A stretch of 64,000 bases of DNA. Origin: Oscillatoria acuminata PCC 6304. Lineage in GTDB: Bacteria; Cyanobacteriota; Cyanobacteriia; Cyanobacteriales; Laspinemataceae. A model generated the notes under the pieces. The model had not been told where the DNA came from, did no database searches, and saw nothing but the letters and a program-made list of their open reading frames with translations. A program made the translations under genes and the position numbers. The stretch lies in NCBI RefSeq assembly GCF_000317105.1, contig NC_019693.1:2294001-2358000 (forward strand), written 5' to 3'. Every line of letters starts with the position of its first letter. Positions within the stretch are counted from its first letter, which is position 1. Shown in pieces: positions 7,682-17,150 of this stretch.

Positions 7682-8593
7682 GTTCCCCTCCCTCAACGAG
7701 TTGGGTTGAGACGGATTAAATTCTCCTAACAAAATTTTTGTGATAAACTGTGCAAATCAGTAGACAACAGATGTAGCACCAGCTAACTCTGGAGTTGTGA
7801 TCAGTAGGGGCAACGAATTGATGGGACTCTTGAATCCGTAAGGACTTGCGTTGGAAGCCAAAACAGGTCCATCTTTAGGAGCCCTCAATTTAAAAACATC
7901 ACAAAGGCCGGTCTCAACTTAGGGAAAACGTTTCTGGTAAAGCCAGGAGCAATCCCCTCTCCAACAAAAGGGTCCTTTTTTTGGAGATTTCCCCAAGTAA
8001 CAGGCTGACCTTTAACCTCGAATTACAGGTGCTAAACACCGATCCATCTCAACAGGGCTCGTCCTTGAATTTGTCGGAAGCTGGCGGGAAATGGGATTGA
8101 TTATTCCTACCTGGATGTCCTGAATGTACGGGAACCCACTCCACCGAGTCTGGAGCATCAGTATAGCAGTCCCTTCTTGACAGTCCCCGGTTTTAACAGG
8201 CTGATCTTCTTGACAAGACCAATTTTCACGGCAATGTCAAAGTGCCTTTAGAAAGCTCAAGATAAATACCCAGACCCCCGAGGTATTGCCATTGCGTTTA
8301 CTTAATGATAGGGAAATATTATGGTCCTTGTCGGTCACTGATGCAGCGTTAGCTACGCTTAACAATTCAAATCGTGCTTATTTAACCGGGCTACAGCAAT
8401 ACAGCCTGAGAGTTAACGCAGGAGTCTCACATGATTGAAATTGTTTCCACAGGTAGACAGTTATTGTTAAGAGAATCTCGATTGTAGCACAAGATTGACG
8501 GGGAATAAATGGCATAGCGCCGCCTTTCCTCCCTGGTTTACAGAGCCAGGGTTTCCAGGCATCCGGTACTTTCAGGTCAATTCAGGTAAAGCT
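7682..8593. other. long intergenic region upstream of the HD-GYP gene
   Basis: About 0.9 kb with no convincing coding frame, tRNA or strong terminator. Short frames are broken and lack ribosome binding sites. It may hold a long leader for the downstream GAF/HD-GYP gene or decayed coding sequence; nothing specific can be named. Confidence 0.4.
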
Positions 8594-10276
8594 GTGAACA
8601 GCAATCGGACAGTAAAAAATCACCCGCTTGGGGTCTTCCATACCCCAGAATTAAGCAACGAATATGTAACGAGAGCGGAATTAGTAGAGGAGCTATTAGA
8701 TATTGGCGCAGCGCTTTCGAGTACCTATGATTTGGGAGCGTTGTTAACCCTGATTTTAACCAAGAGCCGAGAACTAACCTGTAGCGATGCAGGGAGTGTT
8801 TACCTTGTCGATCACAATGATGAAGAAGTCCCCAAGTTGTTGTTTAAGGTAGCACAGAACGATTCTCTGCCTCAAGTTTCCTTTCAGGAATTTGCCATAC
8901 CCCTGACGCCTAAAAGCTTGGCCGGTTATGTCGCCCTCACCGGAGAAAGCCTAAATCTGGCTGATGCCTACGCCTTGCCCCCCACGGTTCCTTATCAGCT
9001 AGAGCGTAGTGTTGATCGAGATATTGAATACTCGACTCGTTCGGTCTTGGTGCTGCCCATGCAAAACCGTCAGGGGGAAATGATCGGCGTACTCCAACTG
9101 ATTAATCGCAAGACTAAGGCCGATGTGGTCGTCACCCCAGAAAATGTCACCGAAGTCACCCAGCCTTATTCAGAATGGGAAGAGCGAATCGTTAGAAGTT
9201 TGGCCTCCCAAGCGGCGATCTCTATCGAACGGAATCATTTGCAAGAAAGTATTGAAAATCTGTTCGAGGGTTTTGTGACCGCCTCGGTGCAAGTCATTGA
9301 AGCACGGGATCCTTGTACTTTTGGACATTCTGAGCGGGTGGCTGAACTGACCGTGCGCCTTAGTCAAGAGGCCAATACGGTGACGACTGGACCTATGCGA
9401 GATGTCAAGTTTAGCGTTCGTCAAATTCAAGAAGTGCGCTACGCGGCTTTATTGCATGATTTTGGCAAAGTTGGGGTCCCTGAAGCAATTTTAGTTAAGC
9501 AGAAAAAGCTCTATCCATCACAATTAGAGGTGATCCGCCATCGCTTTGCTTTAGCGGAACGAACGATGGAAATGGAATGCGCCCAAAATAAGTTTAGGTA
9601 TTTGATTGAGCATCCTTCTCATCGTCATCGCGACTCCGAAAACGCCTGTTCTCATTGTCAGGAGCTACAGGAACTCGACAATCAACTCCAAGAAAAGATA
9701 GAGCAACTGAATAGTTACTGGAAACTCTTGTTAGAGGCCAATGAACCGCGCATACTCGCGGAAGAACCCCTCGCGCGCCTCCGAGAACTTTCTCAACAGA
9801 TCTATCGAGATGTAGATGGTCAATTAAAACCCTTGATCGATCCGGATGAAATCACGCAACTGCTGATCCCCAAGGGGAATCTGACTCCAGAAGAACGCTT
9901 GTCGATTGAATATCATGTGACTCATACCTATGAGTTTTTGAAGCGCATTCCCTGGACCCGGGATCTCAAAGATGTGCCGAAGATCGCTTTCGGCCATCAT
10001 GAAAAAATCGATGGATCAGGGTACCCAAGGGGATTGAAAGGATCTGAAATTCCGATCCAGGCCCAGATTATGACCATTGCTGATATTTATGATGCGCTCA
10101 CCGCAGGCGATCGCCCCTACAAGAGAGGATTGCCTGTAGAAGCGGCCCTCAGAATTCTGCGGGAAGAAGCTATTCATAACAAAATTAACGCGGACCTATT
10201 AGAGTTATTTGAGCATCGTCAAGTTTTTTCAGTCCTGGGCCACTCTCAAGAGATCGTCACCCTCGAAAGCGCTTAA
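8594..10276 (+). CDS. GAF-HD-GYP protein, putative cyclic-di-GMP phosphodiesterase
   Basis: The protein joins an N-terminal GAF sensor domain (about 30-220 from this start) with an HD-GYP domain. The latter shows FGHSERVAELTVRLS, LLHDFGKVGVPEAIL (the HD pair) and HHEKIDGSGYPRGLKG (the GYP motif), then IADIYDALTAGDRPYK. HD-GYP enzymes hydrolyse cyclic-di-GMP; GAF domains bind small ligands or chromophores. A long helical insertion containing ENACSHCQELQEL separates parts of the HD region. The frame is open from a TTG at 8495; the GTG at 8594 preceded by CAGGTAA is preferred, but the start is uncertain. No DNA-binding domain is present. Confidence 0.82.
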   Translation: MNSNRTVKNHPLGVFHTPELSNEYVTRAELVEELLDIGAALSSTYDLGALLTLILTKSRELTCSDAGSVYLVDHNDEEVPKLLFKVAQNDSLPQVSFQEFAIPLTPKSLAGYVALTGESLNLADAYALPPTVPYQLERSVDRDIEYSTRSVLVLPMQNRQGEMIGVLQLINRKTKADVVVTPENVTEVTQPYSEWEERIVRSLASQAAISIERNHLQESIENLFEGFVTASVQVIEARDPCTFGHSERVAELTVRLSQEANTVTTGPMRDVKFSVRQIQEVRYAALLHDFGKVGVPEAILVKQKKLYPSQLEVIRHRFALAERTMEMECAQNKFRYLIEHPSHRHRDSENACSHCQELQELDNQLQEKIEQLNSYWKLLLEANEPRILAEEPLARLRELSQQIYRDVDGQLKPLIDPDEITQLLIPKGNLTPEERLSIEYHVTHTYEFLKRIPWTRDLKDVPKIAFGHHEKIDGSGYPRGLKGSEIPIQAQIMTIADIYDALTAGDRPYKRGLPVEAALRILREEAIHNKINADLLELFEHRQVFSVLGHSQEIVTLESA

Positions 10277-11014
10277 TCACGACTACACCATTACAGCTAA
10301 TGGCGATCAGCTAAATTAAAACCTTTTGATTGGGGCGATCGGGGAACTCAAAAACCTAAACCCGAGTCATCCCTGGGAGCCTATTGCGTCACATTGAGCA
10401 TCGGCTGGCCCTAAACCGAAAATTTTCAGTAAACATAGGGTTTATTTGCCCTTGAAGTAGAAAAAAAACACCAGAGAACTGGACCGTTCAAGGGTTACCA
10501 TCTTTCGCAAGAAACAACAAAGACTTGCAAATCTCCGGTTCCAATCGAAGTAAATCTGTTAATCTATAACAGAAGTAAGCAGCCACTATCTCGCTGACTA
10601 TATAATGAGTCGAGAGTTTGTCAGAAGCAATAGGCCCTCCAGCCAACTCCGAAGCCTGCTTGATCAGGTTACGAAAAACCTGGGCAGAAAACCGATCCCT
10701 CAGGTTGAGGGTTCTACATCCTCATCTTTGATGGGGCTAGTTTTTCCATCGGGGACATCAATAATTGGAGGGGATGCCTCTGGTTCTAGGCTCTGCCGTA
10801 GCACCCCTACTCTAGGGAGTCGGGACCCATAACTGTTACGGCTAAAAATCTATATCGGTGCAGTTGAGAGGTGGATATAACCCATCAAGGGGTTTAGAGC
10901 TATGAAATAGCTCTATCTTTCCTTCTTTTGGCTTGCGATCTCCTGTCTGAAAGATTGAGGAGAGACCCGAGTCAAATCGTTTAGATAATTAAAGGTGTGA
11001 GGAGAAGAGGGAAA
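10277..11014. other. intergenic region upstream of porin 1
   Basis: About 740 bases. A 75-codon frame at 10605-10832 has no ribosome binding site or family resemblance and is not accepted. The last ~20 bases (GTGAGGAGAAGAGGGAAA) are repeated exactly before porin 2 and include the ribosome binding site. The rest is unassigned and probably carries porin promoter and leader sequences. Confidence 0.4.
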
Positions 11015-12754
11015 ATGTCTAAAGTATTGTGGAATTCTCTGTTGGTTAGTCCAGCAGTTTTAACCTCGGCGTTAGTTGGAGCGGCCTTAGCGTCCGTGGT
11101 GGGCGCACCTGAAGCGATCGCCTCCGAAACCCAAGCTGATTCTATGCCTGTGGCGCAAACCAATGAGTTGGCTGCACCCACTGCATTTTCAGCCGGTGGA
11201 TTTGACCTAATCGCCCAAGTTCAACAAGACGCACCGTCGGCCACTGAAACCGCCAACGTTTTACAACAACTCAATCAATACAGTCGGGAAGGGGGTGGCA
11301 CTAACAACATTGCCCAAGTCACCTCCGTGTCTCAACTCCGGGACGTGCAACCCACGGACTGGGCGTTCCAAGCCCTACAATCCCTAGTTGAGCGCTATCG
11401 CTGTATCGCAGGTTATCCCGATGGGACCTTCCGTGGGAACCGCGCCTTAACTCGTTATGAATTTGCCGCAGGTTTAAACGCCTGTTTAGAGCGCATCAAC
11501 GAAATTATTGCAGCCCAGCTTGAAGGAATTCTCAACAGAGACGATCTATTAACCCTCCAGCGCTTAACTGAAGAGTTTGCCGCAGAACTGGCAACCTTGC
11601 GCGGTCGGGTAGATGCCCTCGAAGTGCGCGTCGCTGAAATCGAAGCCAATCAGTTCTCCACCACCACCAAACTCTTTGGTGAATCTATCTTCGCCTTATC
11701 TTTAGCAGAAGGAGGAAATAGTGTCGGTGGCGACGTCGATAGCGGTGTTCAATTTGGTACCCGCACTCGGTTAAACTTCGATACCAGCTTCACAGGCCGA
11801 GATCTACTCAGAACTCGACTCGAAATCAACAACCTGGATGCCTTCTCTGGCACCAACACCTTCACTCCCGAAGGGGACCTGAAATTTGCAATTGACGACC
11901 CTTACCAAGCTGGAGATACCACGGTCCGTTTAGACAGCTTGTTATATAGCACGACCGTTGGCCCTGCTAATGTTGTCTTTATGGCCAATGCTGGGGCAGC
12001 AGATGACTTCGCCAGCACCATCACCCCCCTCGACGGCGATGGTGGTAGCGGTGCTCTATCTCGGTTCGGGACCCGCGCTCCCATTTACAACATGGTTCGG
12101 GGTGCTGGGATTGGTTTGACCTTCGATGCAGGCCCTGCAGAAGTTAGCCTCGGCTACTTAGCAGAAAATGCCTCGACTCCTACCCGTCGCAACGGCTTAA
12201 CCGATGGCCCTTACGGAGCCTTAGCCCAATTGGTGTTTAAACCCGTTACGGGTCTCCAACTCGGTCTGACTTACGTCAATGCCTACCGTAGCGATATGCG
12301 TACAGGTAGCCAACTCGCTACTCCTGTATCTTCTCTAGCCCCACCGGATGGCTTAACCACCATCAGCAACGCTTATGGGGTTCAACTCGGCTATGATACG
12401 GGAGCCTTTGCTTTCGGAGGCTGGGCCGGTTACACCAACGCTCGTATCCTCGACCAAGGTCTCAAAGGCGACTTGGGCATCTGGAACTGGGCTGTTAACT
12501 TAGCGGTTAACGCTGGACCTCCGGGCAGCCAATTTGGTCTAGTCGTGGGTATGGAACCTCGGGTCACCAACGATGATTTTAATGGAGCGCTCGAAGATAC
12601 GGATACTTCTCTGCACGTTGAAGGGTTTTACCAATATCAACTGACGGAGAATATTGCCATTACTCCGGGCTTTGTCTGGTTGACCGCTCCAGATCATAAC
12701 GATCTCAACGATGATGTGGTAATTGGAACCATCCGGACCACTTTCCGATTCTAA
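11015..12754 (+). CDS. SLH-domain outer-membrane porin (OprB/iron uptake porin family), copy 1
   Basis: This 579-residue protein has a signal-peptide-like N-terminus (hydrophobic stretch through about residue 40), an SLH domain at about 110-165 (LRDVQPTDWAFQALQSLVER, GYPDGTFRGNRALTRYEFAA), a coiled coil (about 185-215, LATLRGRVDALEVRVAEIEA) and a C-terminal beta-barrel ending in aromatic Phe. This is the architecture of cyanobacterial major porins, in which SLH anchors to peptidoglycan and the barrel lets ions and small solutes through. A GTG 18 bases upstream is in frame, but ATG 11015 preceded by GAGGAGAAGAGG is the better start. It is highly similar to the gene at 14304. Confidence 0.9.
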   Translation: MSKVLWNSLLVSPAVLTSALVGAALASVVGAPEAIASETQADSMPVAQTNELAAPTAFSAGGFDLIAQVQQDAPSATETANVLQQLNQYSREGGGTNNIAQVTSVSQLRDVQPTDWAFQALQSLVERYRCIAGYPDGTFRGNRALTRYEFAAGLNACLERINEIIAAQLEGILNRDDLLTLQRLTEEFAAELATLRGRVDALEVRVAEIEANQFSTTTKLFGESIFALSLAEGGNSVGGDVDSGVQFGTRTRLNFDTSFTGRDLLRTRLEINNLDAFSGTNTFTPEGDLKFAIDDPYQAGDTTVRLDSLLYSTTVGPANVVFMANAGAADDFASTITPLDGDGGSGALSRFGTRAPIYNMVRGAGIGLTFDAGPAEVSLGYLAENASTPTRRNGLTDGPYGALAQLVFKPVTGLQLGLTYVNAYRSDMRTGSQLATPVSSLAPPDGLTTISNAYGVQLGYDTGAFAFGGWAGYTNARILDQGLKGDLGIWNWAVNLAVNAGPPGSQFGLVVGMEPRVTNDDFNGALEDTDTSLHVEGFYQYQLTENIAITPGFVWLTAPDHNDLNDDVVIGTIRTTFRF

Positions 12755-12854
12755 AACCAGCTATTGGGATGAACCCCCGGCTTAAAATCCGGGAATTCGA
12801 TTCTGGATGCTACCTTGGTCTTAATCTTTTAAAAACTGGGTAGTATAGATATTT

Positions 12855-12890
12855 AAACCCCCCTAATTAATTAAGGGGGTTTTTCTTTTT
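12855..12890 (+). terminator. intrinsic terminator of porin 1
   Basis: The arms AAACCCCC and GGGGGTTT surround an AT-rich loop and run into TTTTCTTTTT about 100 bases past the porin stop. It fits a rho-independent terminator and separates the two porin genes into distinct transcripts. Confidence 0.85.
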
Positions 12891-12931
12891 AATCGGTTTG
12901 TCTAGGGAAAATTTGATAAATTTCTACGTCT

Positions 12932-13017
12932 GGACTTACGCATAAATTCCTAAATGTAGAGTTGATTCGCGAATCAACTCTACATTTAGGGTATGCTCTC
13001 CAATAATGCGTAAGTCC
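12932..13017. repeat. MITE-like palindromic element, copy 2
   Basis: This is the best-preserved copy. The outer arms GGACTTACGCA (12932-12942) and TGCGTAAGTCC (13007-13017) are perfect inverses, and the core (12951-12988) has 19-bp arms around GATTCGCGAATC. It has no coding capacity. Confidence 0.8.
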
Positions 13018-14303
13018 TGTACGTTATTAAGTTAGGTTAGAACTGGAAGACTGACATCCTTGTGTTGAGGATAGCTTTCAAAGGTTTCTAAAAAATAGAG
13101 GATTTTTGCCTTAGACTGTGGTTCCTTTGAAAAGAGGGGGAGTTATATTGGAATGGGTGATGGGGTAGCTGGGGAAAGCGCGATCGCCATCAACCTCCGG
13201 AGGATTTCCATAACAGGAAACAGCTTAGAAGTTTTGGTAACCAAACAACTGGGTAAAAAAACCTTAATTTTTTCCCCACTTTGTCTCTTGTATAATTTGC
13301 CAGTTATTCGCATTAACAACTCAATGAACAATGAATGGGATATTTTTAAGAATGCTATAGCGAGTCTCAATGATGTGAATAATTCTTCCAGATCGGACAG
13401 ACACCGACCGGAGTAGCAATTCATAAATTACCACTCCACATAACATTGGGGTGTACTCTCTTGAGGAGTAGTCAGGTTGACGAAATCATATTTTAATTCA
13501 GCCAATGTTCATTTAAAATTTAACAAGTCTTTAAAATGAAGCCAGTCGGGTTGCTGAGGGCGGAGCCCCTCAATGCTCATTTTAAATAGGGTTCCCGTTT
13601 GCGTCTCCTGGGGACGGTTAGGAAAGAATCCAGCTTTCCATCATTTTTTTAAATCAATTAGAATTAATTCTCAATAAATAAGAGGAACAAAACCAGCTTA
13701 TTTTTTCAGAGCAGTGATAGCCTATTATCACAAAACCAAAATAAGCGTACCCATGATTTAGATGCACTATACTTGAGTGAAATGAACACCAATAATTCCC
13801 AAGGGTTGTTTTGGCCTGATGGGTTGAGCAGGTCTGACCCGCTGCCTCTCAATCCCTCCCATCTTTAAGCCCGGTATTAGCAAAATTTATAAGTCAACTT
13901 AGGTATCCGACCAAATTTAGGTTATAATCCACAAGCATGGCATACCTCATAACCCTACTTAATAGGAAGGGAAAAAGCAAAGAGAAATTGGTAACAAATG
14001 CTACCACGAAAAATTAATAAATAAAAGTTCTTGACCGAACTACAGTTTTAGGCCATGATAAAAGCACTCACAACAGGGTTACACTAGCGCCCTAATTTGC
14101 GAGATGATTGATGCCAAAACTCCCAGGGTGACTTAGGAGTGTGACGGGGGGAAGCCCATAGCCGTCCAGGGCTGAACTTCTGCCCGCAAATTGTGGAAAG
14201 CCTGTATAATCACTCTGCTGTTGATTTTAATTAATTTCTCCTAAAGTAGTCCAGGGGAAAGTATTCCATCGAACTCTAAATTGGTGTGAGGAGAAGAGGG
14301 AAA
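13018..14303. other. intergenic region between the two porins
   Basis: About 1.3 kb. Two frames of ~90 codons lie on opposite strands over 13143-13424 and mirror each other; neither has a ribosome binding site or recognisable product. The segment is AT-rich with scattered short inverted repeats. It probably holds the porin 2 promoter and leader. Confidence 0.4.
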
Positions 14304-16043
14304 ATGTCTAAAGTATTGTGGAATTCTCTGTTGGTTAGTCCAGCAGTATTAGCTTCGGCGTTAGTTGGAGCGACTTTAGGGTCCGGAGTGGCTGGCTCAG
14401 AGGCGATCGCCTCGGAAATCCCAGCGGACTGGATGCCAACGGCTCAGGCGAATGAGTTCGCCCAACCTACTGAATTTTCGGCAAGTGGCGTTGACTTAAC
14501 CGGGGCGATCGCCCAAGTCCAAGATGCACCCTCGGCCACAGAAACGGCCAACATCTTACAACAACTCACTGAATACGGATCCGAAGCGAATAGTGGTCTG
14601 ATCACCCAAGTCACCTCCGTCTCTCAGTTGCGGGACGTGCAACCCACGGACTGGGCGTTCCAAGCCCTACAATCCCTAGTTGAGCGCTATCGCTGTATCG
14701 CAGGTTATCCCGATGGGACCTTTCGTGGCAACCGCGCATTGACTCGTTATGAATTTGCTGCCGGTTTAAATGCCTGTTTAGAGCGCATCAACGAAATCAT
14801 TGCCGCTCAAATCGAAGGGGTGCTAGGCAGAGACGACCTGATCACCCTGCAACGGTTAGTTGAAGAGTTTGGGGCTGAACTCGCCACCTTACGGGGTCGG
14901 GTGGACGCCCTCGAAGTGCGGGTCACTGAACTAGAAGCCAATCAGTTCTCCACCACCACCAAACTCTTTGGCGAATCCATCTTTGCCTTATCCTTAGCAG
15001 AAGGTGGAAATAGCGTCGGAGGCGAAACCGACAGTGGCGTTCAATTTGGAACCCGCACTCGTTTGGCATTTGTGACCAGCTTTACTGGGAACGACTTCCT
15101 GTATACCCGACTCCAAATCAATAATCTTGATGCCTTTTCCGGAACGAATACCTTCACCCCGGAAGGCGACCTCAAGTTTGGAGTGGGCCCTTACGCTTCG
15201 GGCAGCACCAACGTCGAACTCGATTGGTTGGCGTATGAAACCACTGTTGGCAACGCCCGCGTTGTATTTCTTCCTGTAGGCGGTATTGTGGCAGACTTCG
15301 CCAGCACCATCACCCCCTTGGATGGAGATGGTGGCAGCGGCGCTCTGTCTCGTTTCGGGACCCGCGCTCCCATTTACAACATGGTTGAAGGTTCCGGGAT
15401 TGGCTTGAATTTTGATGCCGGTCCTGCAGAAGTCAGCCTGGGGTATTTAGCTCGAAATGCTGGAACGCCGACCCGCCGCAACGGCCTATTTGATGGGGCT
15501 TATGGAGCCTTAGCTCAAGTGGTCTTTAAGCCAGTTACTGGGTTGCAACTGGGTCTGACTTACGTCAATGCCTATCGCACCGATATGGCCACGGGTAGCC
15601 AGCTTGCCACTCCCGTTAGCTCCCTGGCACCACCGGATGGGTTAACCACCATCAGTAATGCTTATGGAGTTCAACTCGGTTATGATACGGGAACCTTTGC
15701 TTTCGGAGGTTGGGCTGGTTACACCAATGCTCGCATTCTTGACCAAGGTCTCAAAGGCGACCTGGGCATCTGGAACTGGGCTGTTAACTTAGCGGTTAAC
15801 GCTGGACCTCCGGGTAGCCAATTTGGTCTAGTCGTGGGTATGGAACCCCGAGTCACCAAAGATAATTTTAATGGGGCGCTCGAAGACCCAGACACTTCTT
15901 TGCACGTTGAAGGGTTTTATCAATATCAGCTCACGGAGAATATTGCCATTACTCCGGGCTTTATCTGGTTAACCGCTCCGGATCACAACGATCTCAACGA
16001 TGATGTGGTGATTGGAACCCTTCGGACCACATTTAGATTCTAA
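14304..16043 (+). CDS. SLH-domain outer-membrane porin, copy 2
   Basis: This 579-residue paralogue of the 11015 gene has the same order: signal peptide, SLH domain (about 110-165), coiled coil and beta-barrel with terminal Phe. DNA identity is very uneven. The first ~60 bases with the ribosome binding site, the SLH segment and the last ~450 bases are almost identical, while the barrel entrance (about residues 235-330) differs, including the stretch LEWLAYET-like versus LDSLLYST. That pattern suggests a tandem duplication with local gene conversion and divergent pore loops. The GTG 18 bases upstream is again rejected in favour of ATG 14304. The two porins may be used under different conditions. 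Confidence 0.9.
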   Translation: MSKVLWNSLLVSPAVLASALVGATLGSGVAGSEAIASEIPADWMPTAQANEFAQPTEFSASGVDLTGAIAQVQDAPSATETANILQQLTEYGSEANSGLITQVTSVSQLRDVQPTDWAFQALQSLVERYRCIAGYPDGTFRGNRALTRYEFAAGLNACLERINEIIAAQIEGVLGRDDLITLQRLVEEFGAELATLRGRVDALEVRVTELEANQFSTTTKLFGESIFALSLAEGGNSVGGETDSGVQFGTRTRLAFVTSFTGNDFLYTRLQINNLDAFSGTNTFTPEGDLKFGVGPYASGSTNVELDWLAYETTVGNARVVFLPVGGIVADFASTITPLDGDGGSGALSRFGTRAPIYNMVEGSGIGLNFDAGPAEVSLGYLARNAGTPTRRNGLFDGAYGALAQVVFKPVTGLQLGLTYVNAYRTDMATGSQLATPVSSLAPPDGLTTISNAYGVQLGYDTGTFAFGGWAGYTNARILDQGLKGDLGIWNWAVNLAVNAGPPGSQFGLVVGMEPRVTKDNFNGALEDPDTSLHVEGFYQYQLTENIAITPGFIWLTAPDHNDLNDDVVIGTLRTTFRF

Positions 16044-16159
16044 AATCTGGGAAATTTCGGGATAAGGGGGGTTCGCACTCCCCTGATTTTCGATTCATCA
16101 TCATCACTACTGGAGCCATCTAAAAGTTAAGAATTTTAGAGGTTTTCTTGTCAGACTTT

Positions 16160-16185
16160 GCCATGCACTGTGCATGGCTTTTTTA
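16160..16185 (+). terminator. intrinsic terminator of porin 2
   Basis: A perfect 9-bp stem (GCCATGCAC / GTGCATGGC) is followed directly by TTTTTT. It lies about 115 bases past the stop of porin 2. Confidence 0.88.
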
Positions 16186-16287
16186 GTGTTTATTGTCCAG
16201 GTTTAAAAGACGAACCTGAATTAATAACAGCAGCTTCTTGAGTGGGAGATAGACCCGATTAATTCCCCCGAAGGTTGTGAATTGGCC

Positions 16288-16725
16288 TTAAATGTAGTAC
16301 ATGATATTGCCCTGCTGCTTGGCATTCCGCAGTTCGCAGACATCTTTCAGGGTATATTTTTGCAAGACAGATTTAGAAGCTTCTTGAGCCTCTTTCCAGA
16401 CATCTCGAATGACTTCATTTTCTAGGGTTTTGGGAGTTGAATCGTTTTCCGAAAGTCCGGCATCCAATCCTTCTATGCAGGTCACCACATCTAAAAGGGT
16501 GATTTTCCAAGGTTCCCGAGCCAAAAGATAACCGCCTTTTGCGCCCCTTTGACTGCGGACTAGACCACAGCGACGTAAGGAGGCTAAAAGTTGCTCTAAG
16601 TAACGGTCAGGAATATTTTGTTGAGCAGCTATCTGGCGAATTTGTAGCGGCTCTCCTTTATCATATTGGCTTGCTAACTCTAAGAGGGCTAACAGCGCGT
16701 ATTCACTTTTACAGGAAAGTTCCAC
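16288..16725 (-). CDS. Rrf2-family transcriptional regulator
   Basis: The 145-residue protein starts MELSCKSEYALLALLELA and continues with IRQIAAQQNIPDRYLEQLLA and LVRSQRGAKGGYLLAR, the winged helix-turn-helix of Rrf2 regulators. Members sense iron-sulfur clusters, redox state or sulfur metabolites. The IscR three-cysteine cluster motif is not present in usual spacing: only one Cys is found in the CIEGLDAG segment and another near 131, so cluster binding is doubtful. No target gene is adjacent. It is convergent with porin 2, with a terminator between them. Confidence 0.88.
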   Translation of the reverse strand: MELSCKSEYALLALLELASQYDKGEPLQIRQIAAQQNIPDRYLEQLLASLRRCGLVRSQRGAKGGYLLAREPWKITLLDVVTCIEGLDAGLSENDSTPKTLENEVIRDVWKEAQEASKSVLQKYTLKDVCELRNAKQQGNIMYYI

Positions 16726-16932
16726 TGTTTAAAATACAAGATACGTTTAAGGGCTAAATTGCAAAAATTAGCCACTGTGGTCTATTATACTGCGGTTTTA
16801 CAGATATTCTTAGACCGGGATCTGCTCCCTTCCCTCAAGGTGCCGATTCTGAAAGTGACTGGACCTGGCGTTAGCTCGTTGAGGCTCCAGACAGTCCTGA
16901 ACTTTTTTTACCCCCAAGGAACGGTCATAGAG

Positions 16933-16964
16933 AAAGCCTACACCCCTTGGAGAGTGTAGGCTTT
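16933..16964 (-). terminator. hairpin downstream of the PPVQ-repeat gene
   Basis: An 11-bp perfect stem (AAAGCCTACAC / GTGTAGGCTTT) lies about 190 bases past the stop of the minus-strand gene at 17151. On the minus strand it is followed by TCTCTATGACC, so the T-run is weak. The surrounding 16726-17150 region has no credible gene. Confidence 0.5.
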
Positions 16965-17150
16965 GCTATGGGTCAAAGCTTGAACCGCTTTGATTGGATT
17001 AGGGCATAGAGCGCCCGAAAGGGTGATCTAACTAATGGGTCTGAAAAAACTCTAGGAGTTCTTTTGACTTCGGTGCAGAAGGGAAAGGCGCAACGCCAAT
17101 CCCCACTGAAGTTCACCGTTGATTAACCAGAAGTGTTAGACCGGAGGATT

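Noticed and set aside
10605-10832. 75-codon frame upstream of porin 1
   Set aside because: No ribosome binding site, no family, composition like intergenic sequence.
13143-13424. Two ~90-codon frames on opposite strands between the porins
   Set aside because: They mirror each other, have no ribosome binding site and no recognisable family.
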